Shown piece after piece: positions 1-5,961 of a stretch of DNA of 8,981 nt (the stretch's first letter is position 1; each line of letters opens with the position of its first letter). A program made the position numbers and the translations under genes. The stretch is from NCBI GenBank assembly GCA_052400685.1, contig JBQTGJ010000035.1. One strand, given 5' to 3'. Under the pieces are notes generated by a model, which was given only the letters and a program-made list of their open reading frames with translations, ran no database searches and was not told where the DNA came from. The DNA comes from CAZHHH01 sp052400685 (GTDB lineage: Bacteria > Bacteroidota > Bacteroidia > Bacteroidales > Marinilabiliaceae).

Positions 1-2
1 AC

Positions 3-73
3 AGTTATTACGATTTGTAACTAAATGGATTTATGCTATTTTTGAGAAAGGCTATCCCGTAGGGATTTAGTTC
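3..73. repeat. 71-bp dispersed direct repeat, copy A
   Basis: This segment aligns without gaps to 6277-6347, with about 56 of 71 bases identical by eye. The best conserved blocks are TTTATGCTATT and CTATCCCG. Inside it, AACTAAAT (19-26) and ATTTAGTT (65-72) are perfect inverted arms, with a second small hairpin ATCCC-GTA-GGGAT between them. The repeat stops just where the first attC-like element begins, and it carries a promoter-like sequence that the other copy lacks. Its nature (duplicated array flank, or a dispersed small element of this genome) cannot be told from one window. Confidence 0.75.
14..44 (+). promoter_or_regulatory. Bacteroidota-type promoter upstream of the cassette array
   Basis: TTTG (14-17), a 19-bp spacer and TATTTTTG (37-44) match the Bacteroidota -33/-7 pattern TTTG-N19-TAnnTTTG exactly. 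Transcription would start near 50 and run through the first attC-like element into the ATPase gene at 233. Its position, outside and just before the first recombination-site-like element, is that of an integron cassette promoter. AT-rich DNA gives chance matches, so this is a prediction. Confidence 0.42.
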
Positions 74-199
74 AACAAAAAATATAGGTCATTTGGCAGA
101 TAGTGCTAATCTTGAATATGGTAACATTTAATAATATATTTAGCGGTTTGATAGGTTAGGGTTTCAAATGCCAAACGCCCCATATTTAAAACGTTGTGC
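70..199 (+). repeat. attC-like element 1
   Basis: This is an imperfect inverted repeat bounded by GTTCAAC (70-76, which fits the integron RYYYAAC core) and GTTGTGC (193-199). Left arm 80-98 pairs with right arm 169-187: 16 of 19 positions match and the other three are G/A or G/T changes. The loop carries TTTGATAGG (147-155), which also occurs in the elements at 2467 and 4799. The ATPase start codon lies 34 bp beyond the right core, as expected for a cassette gene that begins right after the recombination point. Confidence 0.6.
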
Positions 200-232
200 C
201 CAACCAAAACAGCAACTAACAAATCATAAATC

Positions 233-1531
233 ATGAATAAAATAAACCCTGAAATCGGATTTACTTCGGATGTAATTAAAGACCCAAATAGATTTATTGG
301 AAGATCCGATTTAATAACTAAGTGCATAAAGGCAATTAATACTCCTTTAAATTTGATAGCGATTTATGGTAAAAGAGGTGTAGGAAAATCTTCTTTAGCG
401 AGACAAATCCAACAAATCGCACTAGGTGACTATACATTGCTTAAAAAAGCAGGATTAGTACACCTCACACCAAAAAAGCCAAGAAGGTATCTTACGGTAT
501 ATTACACATGTGACTCAATGATCTTAGACACAAAAGATTTATTATCAAGACTATTAAATGACCAAAACAATGAAGATGGATTATTACGTTTGGTGCCAGA
601 TGATGGGAAAGAACTTGTGGAATTCGGAAGAGTAACAGAAATTGAAGGAGGAACTGATTTAAAGTTAGTAAAATGGGGAATAAAAGGAATAGATTCTTCA
701 AAGTATGCAAAAGTTGTAGAAAACGACTTAGTACAGACTTTTAGAAATTTTGTTAGTGCAATTGTAACACATCAAGTTCAAAATAAAATGAAACGTGATG
801 GTTTATTAATAATTCTTGATGAATTTGATGTGATTCAAAACAAAGATAATATTGGTTCTTTGATTAAATCTTTAAGTTCGGATACAGTAAAGTTTGCAAT
901 TTGTGGTATTGGAAATGATTTAATGGATTTAGTTCATGATCATAATTCTGTTGAACGGCTTTTAGAAGAAGGGGCTTTAAAAGTAGGGAAAATGCAACCT
1001 TATGAATCCAAATCAATAATAAATAGAGCTGAAGAATTATTTGAAAATAAAATCACTTTTGATGGTACTGTAGTAGAGGCAATATCTTCAAAATCACAAG
1101 GATATCCATATTTAGTACAACTTCTAGGAAAAGAATGTGTAAACAAGTCAAATCAGTATGCCAAAGACTTCATTAATGATGCTATATTTAGTGAAGTTTT
1201 AAATGATATTAAAAACGGAATAGCATTTCCAACATTGGAGTCTCAGTATCAAAGAGCCATAGGTGAATCTGAGGGAAGGAAAACGTTATTGTTTTTACTA
1301 GCGTCACAGCCAGAAGGTAATGCAATCTTTACAGACGAGATGGGGAAAATTGCATTAAAGGAGGTACGCAAAGATGCTGCGGATTGGGAAGTTGACTACA
1401 TCGATCAATTATTGCCAAGATTAATTGATAAGAGATTTGGACCTGTTTTAGTCAAGAGTGAAGAAAGACAAGGGTTATATGAATTTGTAAATCCTGTTTT
1501 TCGTGTTTATTGTCAATTAAAGGAATTATAA
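233..1531 (+). CDS. AAA+ ATPase, Orc1/Cdc6-like (COG1672-type)
   Basis: A 432-residue P-loop ATPase. Visible motifs are FIGR at 21-24 (the usual F(V/I)GR lead-in), Walker A G46-KRGV-GKS53, Walker B 191-199 (LLIILDEFD, with D196 and E197), a sensor-1-like segment ending in N228, and a sensor-2-type QGYPYLVQLLG at 289-299. The last 80 or so residues (YIDQLLPRLIDKRFG, then YEFVNPVFRVYCQL) look like a winged-helix domain. This arrangement is known from archaeal/bacterial Orc-like and STAND-related ATPases, which bind ATP and act on DNA or as regulated switches; many have no known substrate. The ATG at 233 follows the attC-like core at 193-199 and has no clear ribosome-binding site. No partner gene is fused or overlapping. 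The ATPase assignment is firm; a biological role such as phage defence is only a possibility. Confidence 0.9.
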   Translation: MNKINPEIGFTSDVIKDPNRFIGRSDLITKCIKAINTPLNLIAIYGKRGVGKSSLARQIQQIALGDYTLLKKAGLVHLTPKKPRRYLTVYYTCDSMILDTKDLLSRLLNDQNNEDGLLRLVPDDGKELVEFGRVTEIEGGTDLKLVKWGIKGIDSSKYAKVVENDLVQTFRNFVSAIVTHQVQNKMKRDGLLIILDEFDVIQNKDNIGSLIKSLSSDTVKFAICGIGNDLMDLVHDHNSVERLLEEGALKVGKMQPYESKSIINRAEELFENKITFDGTVVEAISSKSQGYPYLVQLLGKECVNKSNQYAKDFINDAIFSEVLNDIKNGIAFPTLESQYQRAIGESEGRKTLLFLLASQPEGNAIFTDEMGKIALKEVRKDAADWEVDYIDQLLPRLIDKRFGPVLVKSEERQGLYEFVNPVFRVYCQLKEL

Positions 1532-1538
1532 TGGTAGC

Positions 1539-1670
1539 GCATAACATTTTATAAATTCTATGGCGGGCTCTGTGGTTTGCCAATGGCGGATTACTGCAGG
1601 TTTTACTCTTTCGTATTCGGACAGGAAATCACCCGCAATACGCCACGTAACTTATAATTTACCGTTGTAC
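1539..1670 (+). repeat. attC-like element 2
   Basis: It begins 7 bp after the ATPase stop codon with GCATAAC (1539-1545) and ends with GTTGTAC (1664-1670). The left arm from 1547 to 1567 pairs imperfectly with 1632-1658; shared stretches include TTATAA and TGGCG, read against the reverse complement of the right arm. The central part is the most GC-rich DNA nearby. It lacks the TTTGATAGG loop motif. The next gene starts 36 bp beyond the right core. Confidence 0.55.
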
Positions 1671-1706
1671 ACAAATGTAAAAAAGTCCGCACTTAATTGA
1701 ACCATT

Positions 1707-2459
1707 ATGGAAGAGTTTGACAGGAATGAATTTCAAGAAGAAAGATCTTCGGCAAAAATGTATCTTGATACATTTACTTTTGATTTATATAATTCATTCG
1801 AGTCATCAGCAGATAAGGAAATAGAAAGACTAATAAATGAAATAGACAAGCTTAATCAAAAGCATAATGACCTTGATAAAAGTCAAACAAAGGAAAAAAC
1901 TGAGCAAGAAATGATGAACATCGAAATCGATAAACATTATTGCTTAATTGACATAGAATATATCAAAGAAGAAATATGGGCATTGATAGAGATGAAAATT
2001 CTTTATGAATTTAAGTTTTTAGAAATAAACATTAAGAAACTTATTAGGACAACTTTTTCTGGGACAAAGACAAATGATTTTTATAAATGGGATTTATTGA
2101 TTGCTTTTCTAAGAAGTAGAAATATAAAACCCAAAAATTTGAAAGGTTTTCTGGAAATATCGCAACTGAAGGATGTTAATAATACCTTGAAGCATTCAGG
2201 CGAATTCCCCGAAGAATTAAAAAATAAAATACCTGAATTTAAGAAAAAACGAATCGTATCTTTCTATGATTTAGACGCCTTTTATTCAAGGATTAAAAAT
2301 TTTCCGAAAATATATTTGGCTGATTTGGCCTCTGCATTTCAAACAGAATTATATGAATTTAACGACCAAAAAATTGATAGAATAGCAAATAATATAGCTC
2401 GGCGAATGGAAAAGAAAGATGTAGATTTATTAATTAATGCGATAAAATCAAGATATTAA
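1707..2459 (+). CDS. Unrecognised coiled-coil protein with HEPN-like motif
   Basis: I do not recognise this 250-residue protein. It is rich in Lys, Glu, Ile and Asn and predicted mainly helical. Residues about 34-78 have the heptad spacing and charge of a coiled coil. There is no signal peptide or membrane segment, so it should be cytoplasmic. Residues 86-115 form a long amphipathic helix, and VNNTLKHSG lies at 157-165. The N158-x4-H163 spacing with a KH pair recalls HEPN ribonuclease motifs (R-x4-6-H), but Asn stands where the catalytic Arg would be, so this is a weak hint. The ATG at 1707 comes 36 bp after an attC-like core, and the stop is 7 bp before the next element, so the gene fills one cassette. 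Codon use resembles its neighbours. Confidence 0.8.
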   Translation: MEEFDRNEFQEERSSAKMYLDTFTFDLYNSFESSADKEIERLINEIDKLNQKHNDLDKSQTKEKTEQEMMNIEIDKHYCLIDIEYIKEEIWALIEMKILYEFKFLEINIKKLIRTTFSGTKTNDFYKWDLLIAFLRSRNIKPKNLKGFLEISQLKDVNNTLKHSGEFPEELKNKIPEFKKKRIVSFYDLDAFYSRIKNFPKIYLADLASAFQTELYEFNDQKIDRIANNIARRMEKKDVDLLINAIKSRY

Positions 2460-2466
2460 CATCAGC

Positions 2467-2600
2467 GTACTACAGGCGGTCATACGCAATGCGGGGGATG
2501 GTGTAAGTTCGAAAGTGAGTACAGCTAATAACCATTCCAACAATTTGATAGGATTGTGTTTCGAAATCTCCGCAAATCGCATACCGCGTAAACGTTGTGC
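2467..2600 (+). repeat. attC-like element 3
   Basis: It begins with GTACTAC (2467-2473) and ends with GTTGTGC (2594-2600). The left arm, 2476-2499 (GCGGTCATA then a GGGGGA run), pairs with the right arm 2566-2587. Two left-arm bases stay unpaired: C2481 and one G of the G run. Such extrahelical bases are a hallmark of attC sites. The loop contains TTTGATAGG at 2544-2552. The conserved ends of the arms match element 4, while the middle differs but stays paired. Confidence 0.62.
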
Positions 2601-2619
2601 TCAATTTAAAAAGACCAGA

Positions 2620-2970
2620 ATGACTACATTTACAAGATATTACAACTTCGACCGAGAACTCATAAGTATTTCTATGGATAATATGGAAACTATGATAACG
2701 AATCACGAGAATAAATCTAAAATTGCAGAATATTTGTATGAAAGACTATATACCAGATACCTGAAAATGTTTGATTATAAGAATTCAGAAACAGCTTTGT
2801 ATGAAAAAGACGGAATAAAGAAAGACAAAAATATATTTAACGTTGAATACAAAAATGGATTTCTTCAATTAGCAGCTTGTTCACTATTAATTGAGACTTT
2901 GGCAGCATTTCTGACTGGTGAAAATGAAACACCAAATGGTCAGTCAAAAAATAGATTTAATTTAGGTTGA
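2620..2970 (+). CDS. Unrecognised protein, probably truncated at the C-terminus
   Basis: A 116-residue ORF starting at the ATG 20 bp after the GTTGTGC core. An in-frame GTG farther up (2515) would translate the attC-like stem and is unlikely. The middle and end (GFLQLAACSLLIETLAAFL, then NGQSKNRF) resemble the start of a longer Bacteroidota family I half recognise, with a helical segment followed by a Gly/Ser/Lys-rich turn and SK..F. Here the frame ends at once in NLG and a stop codon. That stop lies inside the 107-bp repeat that begins at 2964, and no attC-like element follows. Both facts suggest that the 3' part of the gene and its recombination site were lost. There are no catalytic motifs and no firm function. 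The protein may be non-functional. Confidence 0.55.
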   Translation: MTTFTRYYNFDRELISISMDNMETMITNHENKSKIAEYLYERLYTRYLKMFDYKNSETALYEKDGIKKDKNIFNVEYKNGFLQLAACSLLIETLAAFLTGENETPNGQSKNRFNLG

Positions 2971-3070
2971 ACTACATCCCGGTAGAACTATAACTGAATA
3001 TTATGCACTTACTGCCGTTTTTTATGTTTTTCGGAAGAATGCTCCTACTTGCATTGTGCTGCTTTTGTTC
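2964..3070. repeat. 107-bp repeat R2, copy 1
   Basis: It aligns with 5852-5961 from AGGTTGA to about TGTGCTG and a few bases beyond, at roughly three-quarters identity with a few 1-bp gaps. The best block is TTTTTTATGTTTTT followed by GGAAGAA. It contains the stop codon of the preceding gene. Both copies start exactly where something is cut off: a gene here, an attC-like site at 5831-5851. The left edge therefore marks a recombination or insertion junction. It has no coding potential. Confidence 0.65.
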
Positions 3071-3824
3071 AACTTATTTGATAAATATCAGCGAATTAGT
3101 AAATTCATTGTCTGTTTTTTCGAAAAATTATAGGCAAAGACAATATAAATGTAATAACGCTTTTAAGAGATAAACGATAATGGCTTTATGGGGACGTTAC
3201 CGCCAAGTGAAAGACCGAAAATTCAACCGTCTATTTACTTGATTGAGAATGAGAATTAATCAAAAGGTAGTGCGGCTTTGAAAAGAAACATTAAGATATT
3301 TTGATTGATAACGAAAGATTTAAACACTGCAATCGGATAACTTTTCTGCAATGAGAAAGCAAAGATTTGATTGGATTGATAAAAGCGTTTATGAATAGAT
3401 TATTTACATGATTTTGAACAGATAACGGTCTGATTTATTTTCAAATACTGAGGTTTTATTGTTTTCTGCAATTGGATTAAGGATTGAATTTACTGGAGAT
3501 GAAAATTTCATCCTGCGAATTGATTTAGAGACCAATAATCTGATTGAAGTAATAAAAGCACCAACGAATAGATTATTAACAAAACTTTAAGCAGATAACG
3601 GTCTGATTCATTTTTAAATACTGAGGCTGGATTTGTTTTCTGCAATTAGATGGAGGATTGATTTAAAGACCGGTAATTCAAAACAAGATATAGCAAAGGG
3701 TTTTATTAGCAGAAACGTTTGAAACGAAAAATTTGAAAGCGAAGGTAAAATCTAAGCTTTCTGAAAAATGATAAACAGTTGCACAATATCCAACGATTGA
3801 ATTATCGGACAAATTATCACCAGG
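3071..3824. other. Gene-less 750-bp stretch with decayed repeats
   Basis: No credible gene is seen on either strand, and stop codons are dense in all frames. An ATG at 3180 opens only 20 codons. The stretch from 3219 to 3677 holds degenerate repeats (separate entry). The rest, including 3678-3824, shows nothing I recognise. It may be the remains of a cassette whose gene has decayed, since an intact attC-like element follows at 3825. Confidence 0.5.
3219..3677. repeat. Degenerate tandem repeat, period about 173 bp
   Basis: Two clear copies are offset by 173-174 bp. GAATAGATTATT is at 3393 and 3566, AGATAACGGTCTGATT at 3420 and 3593, AATACTGAGG at 3444 and 3618, and GTTTTCTGCAATT at 3461 and 3635. 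A third, weaker copy begins near 3226 (CGTCTATTTAC, then TTTTCTGCAAT near 3340). Short frames in register end in similar words (NRLFT-stop twice, NRLLTKL-stop once). The array may therefore be decayed coding sequence, or a non-coding satellite. Confidence 0.55.
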
Positions 3825-3956
3825 CGGTAACAAGCGGTCATAAAACATTTGGGGGAAAGTAGCTATTCGAGTATTCTGCCACGCATCAAAGTTTGGTAAC
3901 GGTAGATATGAACGAAACCCGCTCTCCCAAACGTTCCATACCGCGGGGCGTTGTGG
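3825..3956 (+). repeat. attC-like element 4
   Basis: The left core CGGTAAC (3825-3831) and right core GTTGTGG (3950-3956) are the least canonical of the set. The stem is very good, however: GCGGTCATA and a GGGGGA run in the left arm (3834-3859) face CTCTCCC and CATACCGC in the right arm (3922-3944). As in element 3, a C after GCGGT (C3839) and one G of the G run are unpaired. The core-to-arm spacing of 2 bp is the same as in element 3. It closes the gene-less stretch and opens the cassette with the toxin-antitoxin genes. Confidence 0.6.
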
Positions 3957-3999
3957 TGCATGCGTCCCGGGATTCTGCAAACATGAAAACTAAGATAAA

Positions 4000-4143
4000 A
4001 TGCTGGAAGATACTTACATTATCGGCTTAAAAGCATTGACTTATAATGTTGATACTAAAAATACTAATGGTACAGGAGCTATTAGAGTGATGTTGATTCT
4101 GACTCCTCTGTTGTTGATTACAGTGTTTTTTGAGTATTTATGA
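4000..4143 (+). CDS. Possible 47-residue membrane peptide
   Basis: A short open frame begins at an ATG 43 bp after the GTTGTGG core, the place where cassette genes start in this array. The first half is polar (YNVDTKNTNGTG). The second half (VMLILTPLLLITVFF) is a single likely membrane segment preceded by an Arg. It has no strong ribosome-binding site, but neither do most genes here. A competing ATG at 3983 gives only 15 codons in another frame. It could be a real small cassette gene or a remnant of one. No function is claimed. Confidence 0.38.
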   Translation: MLEDTYIIGLKALTYNVDTKNTNGTGAIRVMLILTPLLLITVFFEYL

Positions 4144-4178
4144 CTAAAAGTTTTTGGTAAAAACACGGACAAATACAC

Positions 4179-4217
4179 TTGACTAGTATACTAAAAAGAT
4201 ATACTTTTGTGATATAC
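4179..4217 (+). promoter_or_regulatory. Toxin-antitoxin promoter with TATAC iterons
   Basis: TTG (4179-4181), a 20-bp spacer and TACTTTTG (4202-4209) match the Bacteroidota promoter TTTG/TTG-N19-20-TAnnTTTG, giving a leader of roughly 14 nt before the antitoxin ATG at 4230. TATAC recurs at 4187, 4200 and 4213, exactly 13 bp apart, and the first copy lies in the palindrome AGTATACT (4185-4192). The three copies cover the -7 element and start site. That is where an autorepressing ribbon-helix-helix antitoxin, alone or with its toxin, would bind. The operator role is inferred. Confidence 0.55.
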
Positions 4218-4229
4218 AAATAAAATATC

Positions 4230-4460
4230 ATGAAAACAATATCCTTAAAAATAGACGATTCGATTTTCGGCGAGACTGAGAAAATACTTGCTCGGATTAA
4301 GAAACCACGGAATCGATATATAAACGAAGCGATTGAGTTTTATAATAAACTTCAACGCAAACAGATTTTGGAGAAAAAACTTAAAAAAGAATCTGAATTA
4401 GTTAAAGCGGATTCAATGTCTGTACTTAAAGATTTTGAGGAGATTGATTATGCCGATTAA
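4230..4460 (+). CDS. Ribbon-helix-helix antitoxin of a MazF-type module
   Basis: This 76-residue protein has the ribbon-helix-helix layout: a short strand (KTISLKI, residues 2-8), helix A around 10-24, a turn with KPRNR, and helix B about 29-43 (INEAIEFYNKLQRKQ). A charged, flexible C-terminal tail (45-76) would wrap the toxin. Such antitoxins dimerise on DNA through the strand, repress their own operon, and neutralise the toxin until they are degraded. The gene overlaps the toxin start by 11 bp, so the two are translationally coupled, with the antitoxin first as usual. It has its own promoter, a common trait of toxin-antitoxin cassettes in integron arrays. It is related in role, not in fold, to E. 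coli MazE. Confidence 0.88.
   Translation: MKTISLKIDDSIFGETEKILARIKKPRNRYINEAIEFYNKLQRKQILEKKLKKESELVKADSMSVLKDFEEIDYAD
4437..4442 (+). promoter_or_regulatory. Shine-Dalgarno sequence deciding the toxin start
   Basis: GAGGAG lies 7 bp before the ATG at 4450, inside the antitoxin gene. It is a strong ribosome-binding site by the standards of this window. It rules out the in-frame TTG at 4435, which would overlap it. It couples toxin synthesis to antitoxin translation. Confidence 0.7.
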
Positions 4461-4797
4461 CCAATTTGAAATTTGGATTGCGGATTTGAATCCTCAGATT
4501 GGAACTGAACCAGGAAAAACAAGACCAGTTCTCGCGATACAGACAAATCTACTAAACAAGATTCCTCACCCATCGACTATTGTGTGCCCGATTACAACAA
4601 ACGTAAAAAAGGATTCAGAGATATTAAGAGTACATCTAAAAAAAGGGACTGCAAATTTGCATCAGGCTTGTGATATTATGATTGACCAGATTCGTGCGAT
4701 TGATAATAAACGATTGACAAAAAGACTTGGCGTTTTACCTGATGAACTGATTGAATTGGTAAAAGAAAATATTCAAATAATACTTGACCTTGAATAA
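4450..4797 (+). CDS. mazF: MazF/PemK-family mRNA-cleaving toxin
   Basis: A 115-residue protein from the ATG at 4450, the normal length for the family. It has the MazF landmarks: an N-terminal strand (FEIWIADLNP), the G18-T-E-P-G-K-T-R25-P-V loop with the conserved Arg, the second strand STIVCPITT with the Thr49/50 pair, and CDIMIDQIRAIDNKRL around 74-89, followed by a C-terminal helix. MazF toxins are ribosome-independent endoribonucleases that cut mRNA at short motifs. The Arg and Thr form the active site, and both are present, so the toxin should be active. The target motif cannot be read from sequence. The stop codon lies 1 bp before the next attC-like element, so the gene is packed tightly into its cassette. 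Confidence 0.93.
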   Translation: MPINQFEIWIADLNPQIGTEPGKTRPVLAIQTNLLNKIPHPSTIVCPITTNVKKDSEILRVHLKKGTANLHQACDIMIDQIRAIDNKRLTKRLGVLPDELIELVKENIQIILDLE

Positions 4798-4798
4798 T

Positions 4799-4933
4799 GC
4801 ACGACACCACACGCGGTATAGTTAATAAGGGTTTTTGTGGTTTTCGGGGCAAAGTAACCCGCTCTAAATTTTGCTTTAATTTGATAGGTAAAAGCCCGCA
4901 ATCCCTTACTAACCATGACGCCAACCGTTGTAG
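4799..4933 (+). repeat. attC-like element 5
   Basis: It starts with GCACGAC (4799-4805) and ends with GTTGTAG (4927-4933). The left arm from 4813 (GCGGTATAGTTAATAAGGG) pairs with the right arm 4894-4922 over about 20 positions. The single unpaired base near the stem base falls in the right arm here, unlike elements 3 and 4. The loop carries TTTGATAGG at 4880-4888. The protease gene starts 29 bp beyond the right core. Confidence 0.62.
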
Positions 4934-4962
4934 CTTATTTATAATAAACCTGAAATTTATTG

Positions 4963-5823
4963 ATGAAACTTACATTAAAAAAAATAATACACTTTCCTGT
5001 AATCAAAATAGTTTTAGGAATTACAATTTGTCTTGGAATACTTATCGGAATACAAAATTTGATTACAAAACCTTTAATACATCACTTTATTGACAGTAAG
5101 CCAATTGGAGATGCTATTATAAATTATATTTCTGTTATTGTTTTATTATTAAGCTATTTTTATTTTTTTAAAATATATGAAAAACGAGAAATTAAAGAAC
5201 TGACTAAAACAAATTTAAGAACAGAATTATTAGGTGGTTTTCTATTTGGGTTTTTGGTTCTATCGTTGGTAATATTAATTCTTTATTTACTCGGTTATTA
5301 TACAGTTGATAGTATATCTGGCTTTTCTTATCTATTAGCACCATTTTCATTTCTTGTAATTGCAGCTTTAATTGAAGAAGTTTTTTTTAGGCTAATTATA
5401 TATAGAATTGTTGAAAAATGGTTAGGAACTTATTTGGCTTTACTAATAATATCTATAATTTTCACAGTACCACATTTGTTGAATGACAATGTTACATTAT
5501 TGTCTGTTCTACTATTATTAACCTTTGGTTTTGCACATAGCATAATGTATACCTATACAAAAAGGTTATGGTTGCCTTTTGCGTTTCATTTAGGATGGAA
5601 CTTTGCTCAACCTTTTTATGGTTCTAATCTCTCTGGAACAGAAGAAGGATATATAATCAATTCCAATTTTGATGGGCCCATTTTACTAATAGGAAGTGAC
5701 TTTGGCATAGAAGATTCTATTTTGTCTATAATTTTACTACTCATAATTTGTATTATATTTTTGAAATTATCAATAAAAGAAAATAAAATCGTGAAAAACA
5801 AGCTACAATATATAGGAGTCTGA
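4963..5823 (+). CDS. CPBP-family intramembrane metalloprotease
   Basis: A 286-residue, very hydrophobic protein with about seven or eight membrane segments (for example 12-33, 51-70, 91-111, 122-138, 155-170, 178-194 and 254-269). It has all three motifs of the CPBP (CAAX protease and bacteriocin-processing, formerly Abi) family: E138-E139-VFF-R143, FTVPH171, and H209-LGW-N213. In characterised members the Glu and His residues bind the metal and the fold resembles Rce1. Bacterial relatives act in bacteriocin self-immunity, peptide processing or phage abortive infection. The substrate here is unknown. The ATG at 4963 is preferred over the TTG one codon upstream. The gene stands alone in its cassette, between attC-like element 5 and the broken element at 5831. 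Confidence 0.92.
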   Translation: MKLTLKKIIHFPVIKIVLGITICLGILIGIQNLITKPLIHHFIDSKPIGDAIINYISVIVLLLSYFYFFKIYEKREIKELTKTNLRTELLGGFLFGFLVLSLVILILYLLGYYTVDSISGFSYLLAPFSFLVIAALIEEVFFRLIIYRIVEKWLGTYLALLIISIIFTVPHLLNDNVTLLSVLLLLTFGFAHSIMYTYTKRLWLPFAFHLGWNFAQPFYGSNLSGTEEGYIINSNFDGPILLIGSDFGIEDSILSIILLLIICIIFLKLSIKENKIVKNKLQYIGV

Positions 5824-5830
5824 GCGGGCT

Positions 5831-5851
5831 GCACGACCCGGCGATTACCCC
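5831..5851 (+). repeat. Broken attC-like element 6 (left end only)
   Basis: GCACGAC (5831-5837) lies 7 bp after the protease stop and is identical to the left core of element 5. The sequence then runs only about 14 bp before the R2 repeat takes over at 5852. No GTTGT core or complementary right arm follows within 200 bp. It is read as an attC-like site cut by a rearrangement. Confidence 0.45.
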
Positions 5852-5961
5852 AGGTTGACGGACATTCCGGCAGACCTACAACTAAATACTATGAACCTAC
5901 TGTCGTTTTTTTATGTTTTTGGGAAGAACATTCCCGTATTTGTACTGTGCTGATTTTATCC
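5852..5961. repeat. 110-bp repeat R2, copy 2
   Basis: This is the second copy of the repeat at 2964-3070, with the same order of blocks: AGGTTGA, CCGG, the T-rich ATGTTTTT block, GGAAGAA, TGTGCTG. It follows directly on the broken attC-like element. The sequences downstream of the two copies do not resemble each other. Confidence 0.65.

Noticed and set aside
492..710. Reverse-strand hydrophobic frame inside the ATPase gene
   Set aside because: It is antisense to a gene with intact Walker motifs, and its Leu/Ile-rich content is expected from AT-rich DNA read backwards.
2515..2619. GTG start extending the third cassette gene by 35 codons
   Set aside because: The extension would lie inside the loop and right arm of attC-like element 3. 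The ATG at 2620 sits at the usual distance from the GTTGTGC core.
3678..3980. Reverse-strand frame of 100 codons
   Set aside because: It runs through attC-like element 4 and its composition follows the stem arms. The apparent protein has no recognisable features.
4435..4449. TTG start for the MazF toxin
   Set aside because: It overlaps the GAGGAG ribosome-binding site. The ATG at 4450 gives the standard N-terminus and ideal spacing.
4797..5093. Forward frame of 98 codons before the CPBP gene
   Set aside because: It translates attC-like element 5 and then an alternative frame of the protease gene, whose membrane segments and catalytic motifs are unambiguous.
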